A program made the position numbers and the translations under genes. Of a stretch of 27,338 bases of DNA, positions 5,489 through 13,357 are shown one piece after another. The stretch spans positions 1 to 27,338 of the forward strand of contig JAFGOG010000340.1 in assembly GCA_016926595.1 (NCBI GenBank). Direction: 5' to 3'. The notes under the pieces were generated by a model, which saw nothing but the letters and a program-made list of their open reading frames with translations, was not told where the DNA came from and did not search any database. The stretch's first letter is position 1. Each line of letters begins with the position of its first letter. This stretch comes from Anaerolineae bacterium. GTDB lineage: Bacteria; Chloroflexota; Anaerolineae; JAAYZQ01.

Positions 5489-6970
5489 GTGAACGCTATC
5501 GCGTACGTCGTTAACCTGCTGCAAACTGGCCTGGGCAGCCTGGCTGCCTATCTGGCGGCGCACGTGCTGCTGTGCCTGCTGCCGGCCTTTTTCATCGCCG
5601 GCGCGCTGTCGGCCTTGATCCCCAAGGAGGCGATTACCCGCTTCCTGGGCCGCGATGCCCCCAAGTGGATCTCTTATCCGGCCTCGGCACTGGGTGGGTT
5701 CGTGCTGGCCGTCTGCTCGTGCACGATCATGCCGCTCTTTGCCAGCATCTATAAAAAGGGCGCCGGCCTTGGCCCGGCGATCACCTTTCTGTTCGTCGGC
5801 CCGGCGATCAACATCCTGGCTATCTCGTTCACCGGCGTGCAGATCGGCATGGACATCGCTCTGGCGCGCGTGATCCTCTCGATCGTTTTTGGCATCGGCA
5901 TCGGCCTGCTGATGGCTTTTTTCTTTCGCAAGGATGACCAGGCCCACAACAGCGAGACCAACGGGGCGCGGGCCTTTGCCCAGGGCGCCAAAATCTCCAC
6001 GACGACCTGGGTCTTTTTCGTGCTGCTGCTTGGCGTATTGATCGCCGGGACGCTGCAGATTCGCCTGCTGACGGACAGCTACCTCACCTTCACCCTGCCC
6101 GGCGCGTGGGCCCGTTCGTTCCAGGGCTGGCTGGACAGCGTGGTGCCGCCAAACGCCGCGCTGGGCATCGAGGGAGTCAGCGTGCACGGCGTGCTGCTCA
6201 TTGCCATGCTGATCGGGATTGGCGTCACCGCCTGGTTTGGCCTGAACAAGGTCGACGAAGGGTTCAACGCCTGGACATGGGCGGCCTTGGGGCTGGTCAC
6301 GCTCACCCTGCTGGTCGCCTCGTTCAAAGTGGTCCCCACGGGCAGCGGCCTGAGCGTGGGCCTCACCGGCAAGCTGATCGCCGAGGTCGTGCTCATCGGC
6401 TCGGTGTGGGCGATGGCGGTCAAGTTCTTTGACGCCTACGCGGTGCAGGAATGGCTGTGGGAGATGTGGCGCTTTGTCAAGCAGATCATCCCCCTGTTGA
6501 TCGTAGGCGTGTTCCTGGCCGGCATGGCCCGGGCGATCATTCCCGCCACCTGGATCCAGGCTATCGCCGGGCGTAACACCTGGTGGGCCAACCTGGTCGG
6601 CGTGCTCTTTGGCGTGTTTATGTACTTTCCGACCCTGGTCGAGGTGCCCATCGCCCAAACCTTTTTGTCGCTGGGCATGCACCGCGGGCCGCTGCTGGCC
6701 TACCTGCTCGCCGACCCAGAGTTGAGCCTGCAGTCGATCCTGATCACCAACTCGGTGATCGGCAAGTCCAAGACGGCGGTGTACGTGGTGCTGGTGACCA
6801 TTTTCAGCACCCTCTCGGGCCTGCTCTTTGGCCTGTGGGTGGATGGCCTGAGCGGTTGGGGTGTCATCGGCCTGGTGGCAGCGAGCATCGTCGTGCTGGC
6901 CCTGCTCCTGTTCGTGCTCTCGCGGATTGAGCGCCGGCGGACAGCAGCGGCTCAGAGATCAAGTGTCTAA
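5489..6970 (+). CDS. YraQ/ArsP-type permease (PF03773)
   Basis: This 493-residue protein has about ten membrane helices. It starts at GTG 5489, 4 bp after GGAGG. The N-terminal half has the family motif FVLAVCSCTIMPLFASIYKK (Cys76, Cys78) followed by FLFVGPAINI. The C-terminal half repeats the theme with FMYFPTLVEVPIAQTFLSLG and ITNSVIGKSKTAVYV. This duplicated layout is typical of the PF03773 permeases, which include ArsP, an exporter of methylated or aromatic arsenicals. The CSC pair is expected to lie in the substrate path. Control by ArsR and co-transcription with four mini-thioredoxins fit a metalloid or thiol-reactive substrate. Many relatives have unknown substrates, so calling it an arsenic exporter is an inference. 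Confidence 0.85.
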   Translation: MNAIAYVVNLLQTGLGSLAAYLAAHVLLCLLPAFFIAGALSALIPKEAITRFLGRDAPKWISYPASALGGFVLAVCSCTIMPLFASIYKKGAGLGPAITFLFVGPAINILAISFTGVQIGMDIALARVILSIVFGIGIGLLMAFFFRKDDQAHNSETNGARAFAQGAKISTTTWVFFVLLLGVLIAGTLQIRLLTDSYLTFTLPGAWARSFQGWLDSVVPPNAALGIEGVSVHGVLLIAMLIGIGVTAWFGLNKVDEGFNAWTWAALGLVTLTLLVASFKVVPTGSGLSVGLTGKLIAEVVLIGSVWAMAVKFFDAYAVQEWLWEMWRFVKQIIPLLIVGVFLAGMARAIIPATWIQAIAGRNTWWANLVGVLFGVFMYFPTLVEVPIAQTFLSLGMHRGPLLAYLLADPELSLQSILITNSVIGKSKTAVYVVLVTIFSTLSGLLFGLWVDGLSGWGVIGLVAASIVVLALLLFVLSRIERRRTAAAQRSSV

Positions 6971-7064
6971 ACTGGGCGGCCCGGTAGATGGCTGCCTGGT
7001 CACATGGAACCGATCCCGCATTTGGCGGGGTTGAGAATCATTTCACTATTTGAGGAGATAAACG

Positions 7065-7301
7065 ATGGAAATCAAGATCTTGGGCAGTGGCTGCCCCAAC
7101 TGCAAGCGTCTGGAAAAGGTGGCCCGCGAGGCGGCTGCCGAATTGGGCATCGAGGCGACCTTTACCAAGGTGCAGGATTTCGACCAGATCATGGCCTACG
7201 ACATCACCAGCACCCCGGCCATGGTCGTCGACGAGGTGGTCAAGGTCTCGGGGCGCGTGCCGCCCAAGGACGAGATCGTGGCCTTGCTCCAGGCAGGTTA
7301 A
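7065..7301 (+). CDS. Mini-thioredoxin 1 (CPNC), redox-active disulfide protein
   Basis: This 78-residue thioredoxin-fold protein belongs to the small redox-active disulfide type (TIGR00412). The active site CPNC lies at residues 10-13 after the first strand (EIKILGSG), and the conserved cis-Pro loop reads TSTPAMVVD. It has no signal peptide and so should act in the cytoplasm. A GAGGAG ribosome site precedes the ATG. It lies 94 bp after the permease and 14 bp before the next gene of the set. Members of this family commonly sit next to PF03773 permeases and ArsR regulators, where they are thought to deliver electrons or hold metal or thiol adducts. Of the four copies here it is the one closest to the standard family. 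Confidence 0.85.
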   Translation: MEIKILGSGCPNCKRLEKVAREAAAELGIEATFTKVQDFDQIMAYDITSTPAMVVDEVVKVSGRVPPKDEIVALLQAG

Positions 7302-7315
7302 CCGAGGAGAGTGAG

Positions 7316-7573
7316 ATGGTGCAGATCAAGGTTTTTGGCACCACGCCCCCCTGCGCCAACTGCAAGCGCGCCGAAGCGCAGGCTCAGCAGGCGGCGGCGC
7401 AGTTTCCCGGCCAGGTCCAAGTGATCAAGCTCGACGCAATGGGGCCAGAAGCGGACGCCTATGGGATCGTGTCCACGCCGCTCATCGTCGTCGATGGCGA
7501 GGTGGTAGGCAGGGGCAAGGTCATTTCGGCCAACCAATTGGCCGACATCATCAGAGGCAAACTGGGAGGATAG
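7316..7573 (+). CDS. Mini-thioredoxin 2 (CANC)
   Basis: This is an 85-residue thioredoxin-fold protein. The first strand QIKVFGTTPP leads into CANC (Cys13, Cys16), and the cis-Pro loop is VSTPLIVVDG. The ATG at 7316 follows GAGGAGA by 7 bp. There is no export signal. It is placed between CPNC and CPGC paralogues in what is clearly one transcription unit; the next gene starts 4 bp after its stop. The doubled proline before the first Cys is shared with the two following genes and not with copy 1, so copies 2-4 form their own subgroup, probably from local duplication. Confidence 0.8.
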   Translation: MVQIKVFGTTPPCANCKRAEAQAQQAAAQFPGQVQVIKLDAMGPEADAYGIVSTPLIVVDGEVVGRGKVISANQLADIIRGKLGG

Positions 7574-7577
7574 CACA

Positions 7578-7847
7578 ATGGTCACATTGGAGGTATTCAG
7601 CGGCGATCCACCGTGCCCCGGCTGCGTGGCGCTGGTCGAACTGGCCCAGCGGGTGGCAGCCCAATATGTCGGCGAGCTGGAGCTAACCGTGCTCAAGGGC
7701 GCGCAGGCGATGGAGAAATTCGAACAGTACCGGCTCTTTTGCGTGCCGGCAGCGGTGGTCAACGGCAGCATCCGCATCGAAGGGATGTGCCCCAGCGAGG
7801 CGACGCTCAACAACGCGCTGCGGGAGGGCGGGCTATGTCTCAAGTAA
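7578..7847 (+). CDS. Mini-thioredoxin 3 (CPGC)
   Basis: This is an 89-residue protein with the same strand-CxxC-helix start (LEVFSGDPP then CPGC at 13-16) and a cis-Pro at FCVPAAVV. It contains two further cysteines in the second half, Cys55 (LFCVP) and Cys70 (GMCPS), and one near the C-terminus (GLCLK), so it could form or receive extra disulfides or bind a thiophilic metal. It begins 4 bp after the previous stop and overlaps the next gene by 13 bp, so the genes are translationally coupled. Its function is otherwise unknown. Confidence 0.75.
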   Translation: MVTLEVFSGDPPCPGCVALVELAQRVAAQYVGELELTVLKGAQAMEKFEQYRLFCVPAAVVNGSIRIEGMCPSEATLNNALREGGLCLK

Positions 7848-8101
7848 AGATCGAAGCGTTCGTGTCGATCCCGCCTTGCTCCGGCGGCGTGGCCGTCAAG
7901 CGCCTGCTCAAAGAGATCGAGGCCGAATATGGCGGGCAGGTCAAGATCGTCTTCCACACCGGGCCGGGCGACCCCGCCTGGGAAGAACATGCCATCACCA
8001 ACGCTCCGGCGCTGGTGGTCGGCGACCTGGTCAAGTTCGTCGGGCTGGCCCCGAGCAAAGAGAGCCTGGTCGGCGCGCTGCGCGAAGCGGGGATGGAATA
8101 G
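7835..8101 (+). CDS. Mini-thioredoxin 4 with a single active-site Cys (CSGG)
   Basis: This is an 88-residue thioredoxin-fold protein whose active-site line reads IPPCSGG. The first Cys (Cys15) is kept, but the second is replaced by Gly18, which leaves a monothiol site. The cis-Pro loop (TNAPALVVGD) is kept. Strong charge patterning in the helix after the site (VKRLLKEIEAEYGGQVK) is normal for the family. The start ATG lies inside the previous gene, a 13-bp overlap. A monothiol thioredoxin cannot complete a dithiol reduction alone. It may act as a mixed-disulfide carrier or metal-adduct holder, or pass its disulfide to a partner such as copies 1-3. Confidence 0.75.
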   Translation: MSQVKIEAFVSIPPCSGGVAVKRLLKEIEAEYGGQVKIVFHTGPGDPAWEEHAITNAPALVVGDLVKFVGLAPSKESLVGALREAGME

Positions 8102-8180
8102 GTGCGCGCACATCGAATCAGAGTGGCTGCGCCACAACATTCAACGCTGGCAGGCGCTGCATGCTACAAAATGGACACAG

Positions 8181-9002
8181 ATGACCCAAAAACGCACTCG
8201 TAAACGAAAGCTGACCTACCAGCCGGCCATCTTGATCGGCGTCGCGCTGGCGGTGGCCGCGATCTTGATCTTGACAGACCGGCAGTCCAGGCCGGCGACG
8301 GTCCAGACCCTGCCCACCTCCAGGCCTCGGGCAACAACGTTTGCGGCTGCCGCAGCCTCGCCAACGCCCGGCAACGCCGCAGCGGCTCAGCCCACGCCAA
8401 TCGTCGCCACCGGCTGTCAGGCCTCCGAGGTGGTCGCGGGGACCATCAGCCTGGGAATCCTGCCGCGAGAAAGCCGTATGCGCCTGGAGCTGGTCGTGGA
8501 CGGGGCAGACAGACCGATCCTGGCGCGAGCTGAGAACAACGCGCTGGGGGGGCAGCTCACGTTCAACTATGACGATCCATCAGCCAGCCGGTTTGACCTG
8601 CTGACCGCCGATCTGACCACGCTGACGCCGATCGATTCGCCCGAGCCAGAACCCGCATTTTGGGCACAGTGGCTGGAGACGGCGCTGCAGCCCCTGGCGG
8701 CCTTCCAGGTAACCGAGGTCCGCGGCTTTCCTTCCCCCGTCGTTGCTGGACAGCCGATCCAGTTCCAACTGGCAGGCGAGGCCAGGGCGAAGGGCATGGC
8801 CAAGGCCATCATGTGGGATGGGACGATCACGTTTGAAGACCGTCGCGCCAGTGGCACGGCGACGACTTTAGTTCTGCTGGCCGATTGGGATCTGCCGCCG
8901 GCCGGCGCGAGCGGCGCTCTCTCCGCAGCCACGGGTGTAGCGATCACGGTCGACTTTGTCCTGGTAGAGGTCCCGCCGACCCCCGATCCGTTCAAGCCTT
9001 GA
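8181..9002 (+). CDS. Membrane-anchored YceI-like protein
   Basis: This is a 273-residue protein. Residues 1-12 are basic and 13-33 form one membrane helix (AILIGVALAVAAILILT), followed by a low-complexity Ala/Pro/Thr linker (about 38-75). The rest is an exported beta-rich domain that starts CQASEVVAGTISLGILPRES and contains a central strand pair FQVTEVRGFPSP ... IQFQLAGEARAKG. This order resembles YceI (PF04264), a lipocalin-like barrel that binds isoprenoids or other lipids, but the match is loose and recognised only by pattern. The ATG at 8181 is the only in-frame start right before the helix. It lies 79 bp after the mini-thioredoxins and 98 bp before the selenoprotein candidate. Confidence 0.5.
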   Translation: MTQKRTRKRKLTYQPAILIGVALAVAAILILTDRQSRPATVQTLPTSRPRATTFAAAAASPTPGNAAAAQPTPIVATGCQASEVVAGTISLGILPRESRMRLELVVDGADRPILARAENNALGGQLTFNYDDPSASRFDLLTADLTTLTPIDSPEPEPAFWAQWLETALQPLAAFQVTEVRGFPSPVVAGQPIQFQLAGEARAKGMAKAIMWDGTITFEDRRASGTATTLVLLADWDLPPAGASGALSAATGVAITVDFVLVEVPPTPDPFKP

Positions 9003-9100
9003 TAACCGAACAAGCCACCCGGGCGGTGGCCGGTATCGGCGGTTCTCAAAAAACGGTCAAAAGCAGCATCAACACCATCTTGGCATAGAAAGAGCTAACC

Positions 9101-10183
9101 GTGACAAAGCGACGCATCAGACAAGCCCACTATTGGATCTGTCTCACCTTCCTGGCGGCAGCCTGCCAGGGCTGGATGGCAACGCCGGATCCGGCCGGTC
9201 CGACGCCACCCTCCGGCCAAGCGACGGACCTGCCGGCGACGACCTCTGCCTGGCCGCCAACGTGGACCGTCCAGCCCAGCCCCACGTTCACCGTGGCGAG
9301 TGTCACGCCAGACCCGGTCTCGCAGACGCCGACCTTCACGCTGACCATCTTGCACACCGGGCAGGTCTATGGCGAGATCATGCCCTGCGGTTGAGGCGTC
9401 CCCAAAGGAGGGTTGGCCCGGCGGGCCACCGCAATTGCGCAGTTGCGCCAGGAACACACGAACGTGCTGCTGCTGGACAGTGGTGACACGCTGTTCAGTG
9501 GTGGGGACCCGAACGCACCCGAGAACCCCGATCGGGGCGCCTGGGTGATCGAGGCGATGAACGCGATGGGTTATGACGCCATGGCCGTGGGGGATTGGGA
9601 ATTGAACGCTTCCCTCGCCACGGTGCGGGCCCGCTTTGAACAAGCACAGTTCCCGATCCTGTCGGCCAACGTGCAGCTAGAGGACATGCTGCCCGGCGTG
9701 CAGCCATACATCCTCTATCAGGTGGGCGGGCATACGATCGCGCTCATTGGCGTCACCTCGCCGCAGGTCGGGCAGTGGTTGGTCGACCTTGGCCTGGAGT
9801 CGGCGGTGCAGGACCCGGTTGAGGCAGTCCGCCAGGTTGTAGACAAACTTGCGCCAAGTGCCGATATCGTTATACTTTTGTCCAACCTAGATCGAACCGA
9901 GACGGAAGCATTAGCCCGGGCTGTGCCCGGCATTGATGCGATGATTGGCATCTATGCCGGCGTACAGCGTGAGCCGCTCGCCATGGCCGGCGCGCCAGGC
10001 CAGGTGGTGCTGCACGCCTCGGGTATGGCTGGCGAATACCTGGGGCTGTTGACCCTGCAGTTTGACGCGCAGGGACAGCTGATGGATTTTGAGGGGCGTG
10101 CGGTAGCGCTCACCGATCGGTATGCCGACGATCCACAGATCGTCGAGATGATCCGTCGGTATGCCTCGTTGTCCAGCCCGTAA
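9101..10183 (+). CDS. UshA-like lipoprotein, probable selenoprotein (Sec98 encoded by TGA 9392-9394)
   Basis: Read through one in-frame TGA, this is a 360-residue protein. Residues 1-21 are a basic-then-hydrophobic signal ending in a lipobox-like AAAC (Cys22), followed by a Pro/Thr linker to about 78. The globular part follows the UshA/5'-nucleotidase metallophosphatase layout: ILHTGQVYGE (83-92), PCG-Sec-GVPKGGLARRAT (95-110), LLLDSGDTL (123-131), AVGDWEL (162-168) and ILLSNLDRTE. Homologues known to me carry PCGC here, so TGA replaces the second Cys. A hairpin at 9411-9430 has a bulged U and a loop G 25 nt after the TGA, as in bacterial SECIS elements. Several metal ligands of true 5'-nucleotidases are missing, so a redox role is more likely than phosphate release. 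Without Sec insertion only a 97-residue fragment would be made. Confidence 0.75.
9411..9430 (+). promoter_or_regulatory. SECIS-like hairpin for Sec98
   Basis: The 5' arm GG-U-UGGCCC and 3' arm GGGCCA-CC pair over 8 bp with one bulged U at 9413. The 3-nt loop is GGC (9420-9422), so a G is first in the loop, 25 nt after the TGA. The layout parallels the E. coli fdhF mini-SECIS (GGU-UGC...GCACC), where the bulged U and the loop G contact SelB. Confidence 0.65.
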
Positions 10184-10237
10184 CGAGGGCCGCCTCTGGC
10201 TGTGCGGATCAAAAGATAACGAGAAAAGAAGGCAAGC

Positions 10238-11167
10238 ATGCAAAGACGACGCAAATTCAGGTCAAACAAGCGAGGCAAACTGGCCTTTGTCCTGGGCGGC
10301 GGCGGCGCGCGGGGGGCGTTACAGATAGGCGCGCTGCGCGCCCTGTTGGAGGCGGGTATCCAGCCCGACATGTTGGTGGGCACTTCGGCCGGGGCGATCA
10401 ACGCCGTCTACCTGGCCACACACGGCTTGACGCCGCAGGGGCTGGACAGCCTGGCCGAGGCCTGGTGCGAGGCTGCTGCCGCCGAGCTGATGCCGCCGCA
10501 CTACCTGTGGCTCACCATCCGCGCCCTGTTCAACCGGCCCAGCTCGCAGATCGAGCACCGCTTTCGCGACTTTTTCGTCGCGCACGGCCTGGATCCCGAG
10601 CTACGCTTTGGGCAGCTCGCCGGGCCGCGCCTGGTCCTGGTATCCGCCGATCTGAAGGCGGCATGCCCCGTGTTGTACGGCACGGATCCCGAGCAGTTTG
10701 TGCTGGAGGGGCTGCTGGCCTCCACCGCGCTGCCGCCCTGGATCCGCCCAATCGACCGGGATGGCCACTTGTTGATCGACGGCGGGGCCGTGAGCAACCT
10801 GCCCATCGAGCCGGCCCTGGCCCAGGGAGCGACCCGCATCGTGGCCCTGGACCTGTTTGACCCCCGGCCTATGGAGCTCGAGGGTGACGGTTTTGGCCCC
10901 TTTCTCGGCAGGCTGTTGGTGACCGTCGAAGGGCGGCAGATCGAGCTGGAGCTGGCCCTGGCCAGAGCGCGGGGTGTGGATATCCACTATCTGGCCCTGC
11001 AGCCGGAACAGCCGGTGCAGATCTGGGATTTTGGGCATACGGAGGCCTTGATCGACGAGGGCTACCGGATCGCTCGCCGCGAGCTCGCCGCCTGGCCGAC
11101 CAAACGCTTGCTAGGACCGCGCGCGCGGTGGTTCCGTCTACGCCGGCGAAGACGACAAGGCGCCTGA
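10238..11167 (+). CDS. Patatin-like phospholipase
   Basis: This is a 309-residue patatin-fold hydrolase. The oxyanion loop is GGGGARG (20-26), the nucleophile elbow is GTSAG with Ser50, and the catalytic dyad Asp is in IDGGAVSNLP (Asp181). These three motifs are complete and in the usual order, so it should hydrolyse acyl esters of lipids. The N-terminus is strongly basic (QRRRKFRSNKRG) and so is the C-terminus (RARWFRLRRRRRQG), which may hold it against the membrane. No signal peptide is visible. It lies 54 bp after the selenoprotein candidate and 69 bp before the hydantoinase-like gene on the same strand, so it is probably in the same transcription unit. Its link to the redox genes is unknown. 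Confidence 0.85.
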   Translation: MQRRRKFRSNKRGKLAFVLGGGGARGALQIGALRALLEAGIQPDMLVGTSAGAINAVYLATHGLTPQGLDSLAEAWCEAAAAELMPPHYLWLTIRALFNRPSSQIEHRFRDFFVAHGLDPELRFGQLAGPRLVLVSADLKAACPVLYGTDPEQFVLEGLLASTALPPWIRPIDRDGHLLIDGGAVSNLPIEPALAQGATRIVALDLFDPRPMELEGDGFGPFLGRLLVTVEGRQIELELALARARGVDIHYLALQPEQPVQIWDFGHTEALIDEGYRIARRELAAWPTKRLLGPRARWFRLRRRRRQGA

Positions 11168-11236
11168 CCCACGTGATGAAAAGGCAAACTACCGGAAAAC
11201 GGGTATCGTGATGGCAGAGAGACAGAGGGAGCACGT

Positions 11237-13318
11237 ATGACGATCGTGTTGGGCATCGACACCGGGGGAACCTACACGGATGCCGTGTTGGTCGAACAGG
11301 CCAGCGGGGCGGTACTGGCCGCGGCCAAGGCGCTGACCACGCGCCACGACCTGGCTATCGGGATTCGACAGGCCGTAACAGACACGCTAGCTCGAGCAGC
11401 CTGCCGGGCGGGGGGCGCCGGGATCGATCCGGCAGACATCGCCATGGTCGGGCTGTCGACCACGTTGGCCACCAATGCCATCGTCGAAGACCAGGGCCGG
11501 CCGGTCTGCCTGATCCTGATCGGATACGACCCGGACCTGATCCGACAGCGTGGATTCCAGGACGACCTGGTCACCCACGACGTGGTCTACCTGCGAGGTG
11601 GCCACGACGGCGCGGGAGACGAGGTCACGCCGTTGGACGAGCAGGCGGCGCGCCGGGCCATCCTGGAACGGCGAGACCGGGTGGAGGCCTTTGCCGTGTC
11701 GGGGTACTTTGCCGTGCGCAACCCGGACCACGAGCTGCGCGTGCGCGCGCTGATCGAGGAACTGACCGCCTCACACGGCCCAGATGGGCTCTCTTTGCCG
11801 GTGACATGCGGCCACGAGCTCACGGCGCGCCTGAACTCGGTGCGCCGGGCCACAACCGTGGCTCTCAATGCCGGCCTGATCCCGCTGCTGCGCGAGCTGG
11901 CTCTAACCGTCCGCCGCAGCCTGGACGAGCTGGGCATCGGCGCACCGCTGATGATCGTCAAAGGGGATGGCTCACTGGTGCGCGCTGAGTGGGCGATGCG
12001 ACGCCCCATCGAGACCATCCTGTCCGGGCCGGCGGCCAGCGTGGTCGGCGCCTGGCACCTGTCCAGGCGGCCGGATGCGTGGGTCGTGGATGTCGGGGGC
12101 ACCACCACCGACATCGCCGTGCTGTGCGACGGCACCCCTCGCTTGAGCGCCGAGGGGGCGCGGGTGGGACGGTGGCAGACCATGGTGGAGGCGGTGGATA
12201 TGCACACCGCCGGGCTGGGCGGCGACAGCCAGGTGTGCGTGGAAGAGGTATGGGCCTCGAACGGCGATGGCCTGGATGGCGATGGCCTGTCCATCGGGCC
12301 ACGCCGCGTGGTGCCGCTGTGCCTGCTGGCCAGCGAGCACCCCGCCGTGGTGGACGAGCTGCGCGAGCAGGTGGGCACGCGGGAGCGCCTCAAGCTGGCC
12401 GGGCAATTTGTGTTGGCCCAGCGCCGCTCGGCGCCCGGCCTGTCTGGCGAGGCAGATGATCTCTTGCAGCGCCTGGACGGAACCCCGCGCTCGCTGACCT
12501 GGCTGGTGGATCATTCCCCCTACGGGAGGCTGGTGGTCCGGCAGGTGGAAGAGCTGGTCAACCGGCAGATCCTGCTGTGCGCCGGCTTTACGCCCACCGA
12601 TGCGCTGCACGTCCTGGGACGCTTTGAGCGCTGGGACGCAGACGCATCGCGCCTGGGAGCCGAGCTGATGGCCGCTTCACTGGGCCTTTCCGTGGAGGAT
12701 TTCTGCCTGCGGGTGGCCGACCGGACCTCGGACCGGGTCACCGCCGAGCTGGTCAGCAAGGTGCTCGAAGATGAAGGCACGCTGCCGGCCTGGGAGCGCG
12801 ATTCGGCTGCGGCCGCGCTGCTGGCGCGGGCGATGGGCGGCGCAAACGGCTCGGACCTGGATTGCCGGCTGACCCTGCGCCGGCCGGTGGTGACCGTCGG
12901 CGCGCCGGTGGAGGCCTACCTGCCGCGCACGGCCCGCCAGCTTCACACCGAGCTCGTGGTGCCCCCGCACGCCGACGTGGGCAACGCCGTGGGCGCGGTG
13001 GCTGGCGGGGTGGTACAGCGGCAGCAGGTGCTGATCCAGTTCACCGGCACGGACCTGCCCTTTCGCGTTCACCTGCCCGGTGGCCTCCGCGACCTGGCCG
13101 ATCTGGAAGAAGCAGTACATTACGCCGAACAGATCATGTCGCAGCGCGTACAGGAGATGGCCCGTCAGGCCGGAGCCGAACAGGTCGAGGTGCACGTGCG
13201 ACGCGCCGATCGGCTCGCGCCGGTCCGGGACAGCCCGGAGGCGGTGTACCTGGGCACCGATCTGAGCTTTACCGCGGTGGGGCGTCCAGGGCTGGGTCAC
13301 CAGGCGGCTGCACGATGA
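11237..13318 (+). CDS. Hydantoinase A/oxoprolinase-family protein
   Basis: This is a 693-residue protein of the HyuA type (COG0145). The N-terminal ASKHA-fold phosphate loop reads GIDTGGTYTDAVL (6-18), and the second phosphate motif reads VVDVGGTTTDIAVL near 283-296. Between them lie the family blocks STTLATNAIVE and GHELTARLNSVRRATTVALNAGL, then LMIVKGDGSLVRAEWA and ILSGPAASVVGA. After about residue 340 the sequence departs from standard HyuA, with an inserted helical region and a C-terminus of alpha/beta character. HyuA enzymes open cyclic amides such as hydantoins or 5-oxoproline using ATP. No HyuB partner is in the window. An oxoprolinase-like role would connect to glutathione and thiol turnover, but that is a guess. 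Confidence 0.8.
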   Translation: MTIVLGIDTGGTYTDAVLVEQASGAVLAAAKALTTRHDLAIGIRQAVTDTLARAACRAGGAGIDPADIAMVGLSTTLATNAIVEDQGRPVCLILIGYDPDLIRQRGFQDDLVTHDVVYLRGGHDGAGDEVTPLDEQAARRAILERRDRVEAFAVSGYFAVRNPDHELRVRALIEELTASHGPDGLSLPVTCGHELTARLNSVRRATTVALNAGLIPLLRELALTVRRSLDELGIGAPLMIVKGDGSLVRAEWAMRRPIETILSGPAASVVGAWHLSRRPDAWVVDVGGTTTDIAVLCDGTPRLSAEGARVGRWQTMVEAVDMHTAGLGGDSQVCVEEVWASNGDGLDGDGLSIGPRRVVPLCLLASEHPAVVDELREQVGTRERLKLAGQFVLAQRRSAPGLSGEADDLLQRLDGTPRSLTWLVDHSPYGRLVVRQVEELVNRQILLCAGFTPTDALHVLGRFERWDADASRLGAELMAASLGLSVEDFCLRVADRTSDRVTAELVSKVLEDEGTLPAWERDSAAAALLARAMGGANGSDLDCRLTLRRPVVTVGAPVEAYLPRTARQLHTELVVPPHADVGNAVGAVAGGVVQRQQVLIQFTGTDLPFRVHLPGGLRDLADLEEAVHYAEQIMSQRVQEMARQAGAEQVEVHVRRADRLAPVRDSPEAVYLGTDLSFTAVGRPGLGHQAAAR

Positions 13319-13357
13319 ATCGAACAAACCCGGCAGCGTTGGATTAGGAGAAAACCA

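Noticed and set aside
9392..9412. TGA as a plain nonsense mutation, with restart at TTG 9413 after AAAGGAGG (9404-9411)
   Set aside because: The putative ribosome site is only about one base from the TTG. A restart would drop the signal peptide and the conserved PCG loop. The hairpin geometry and the Cys/Sec position favour read-through.
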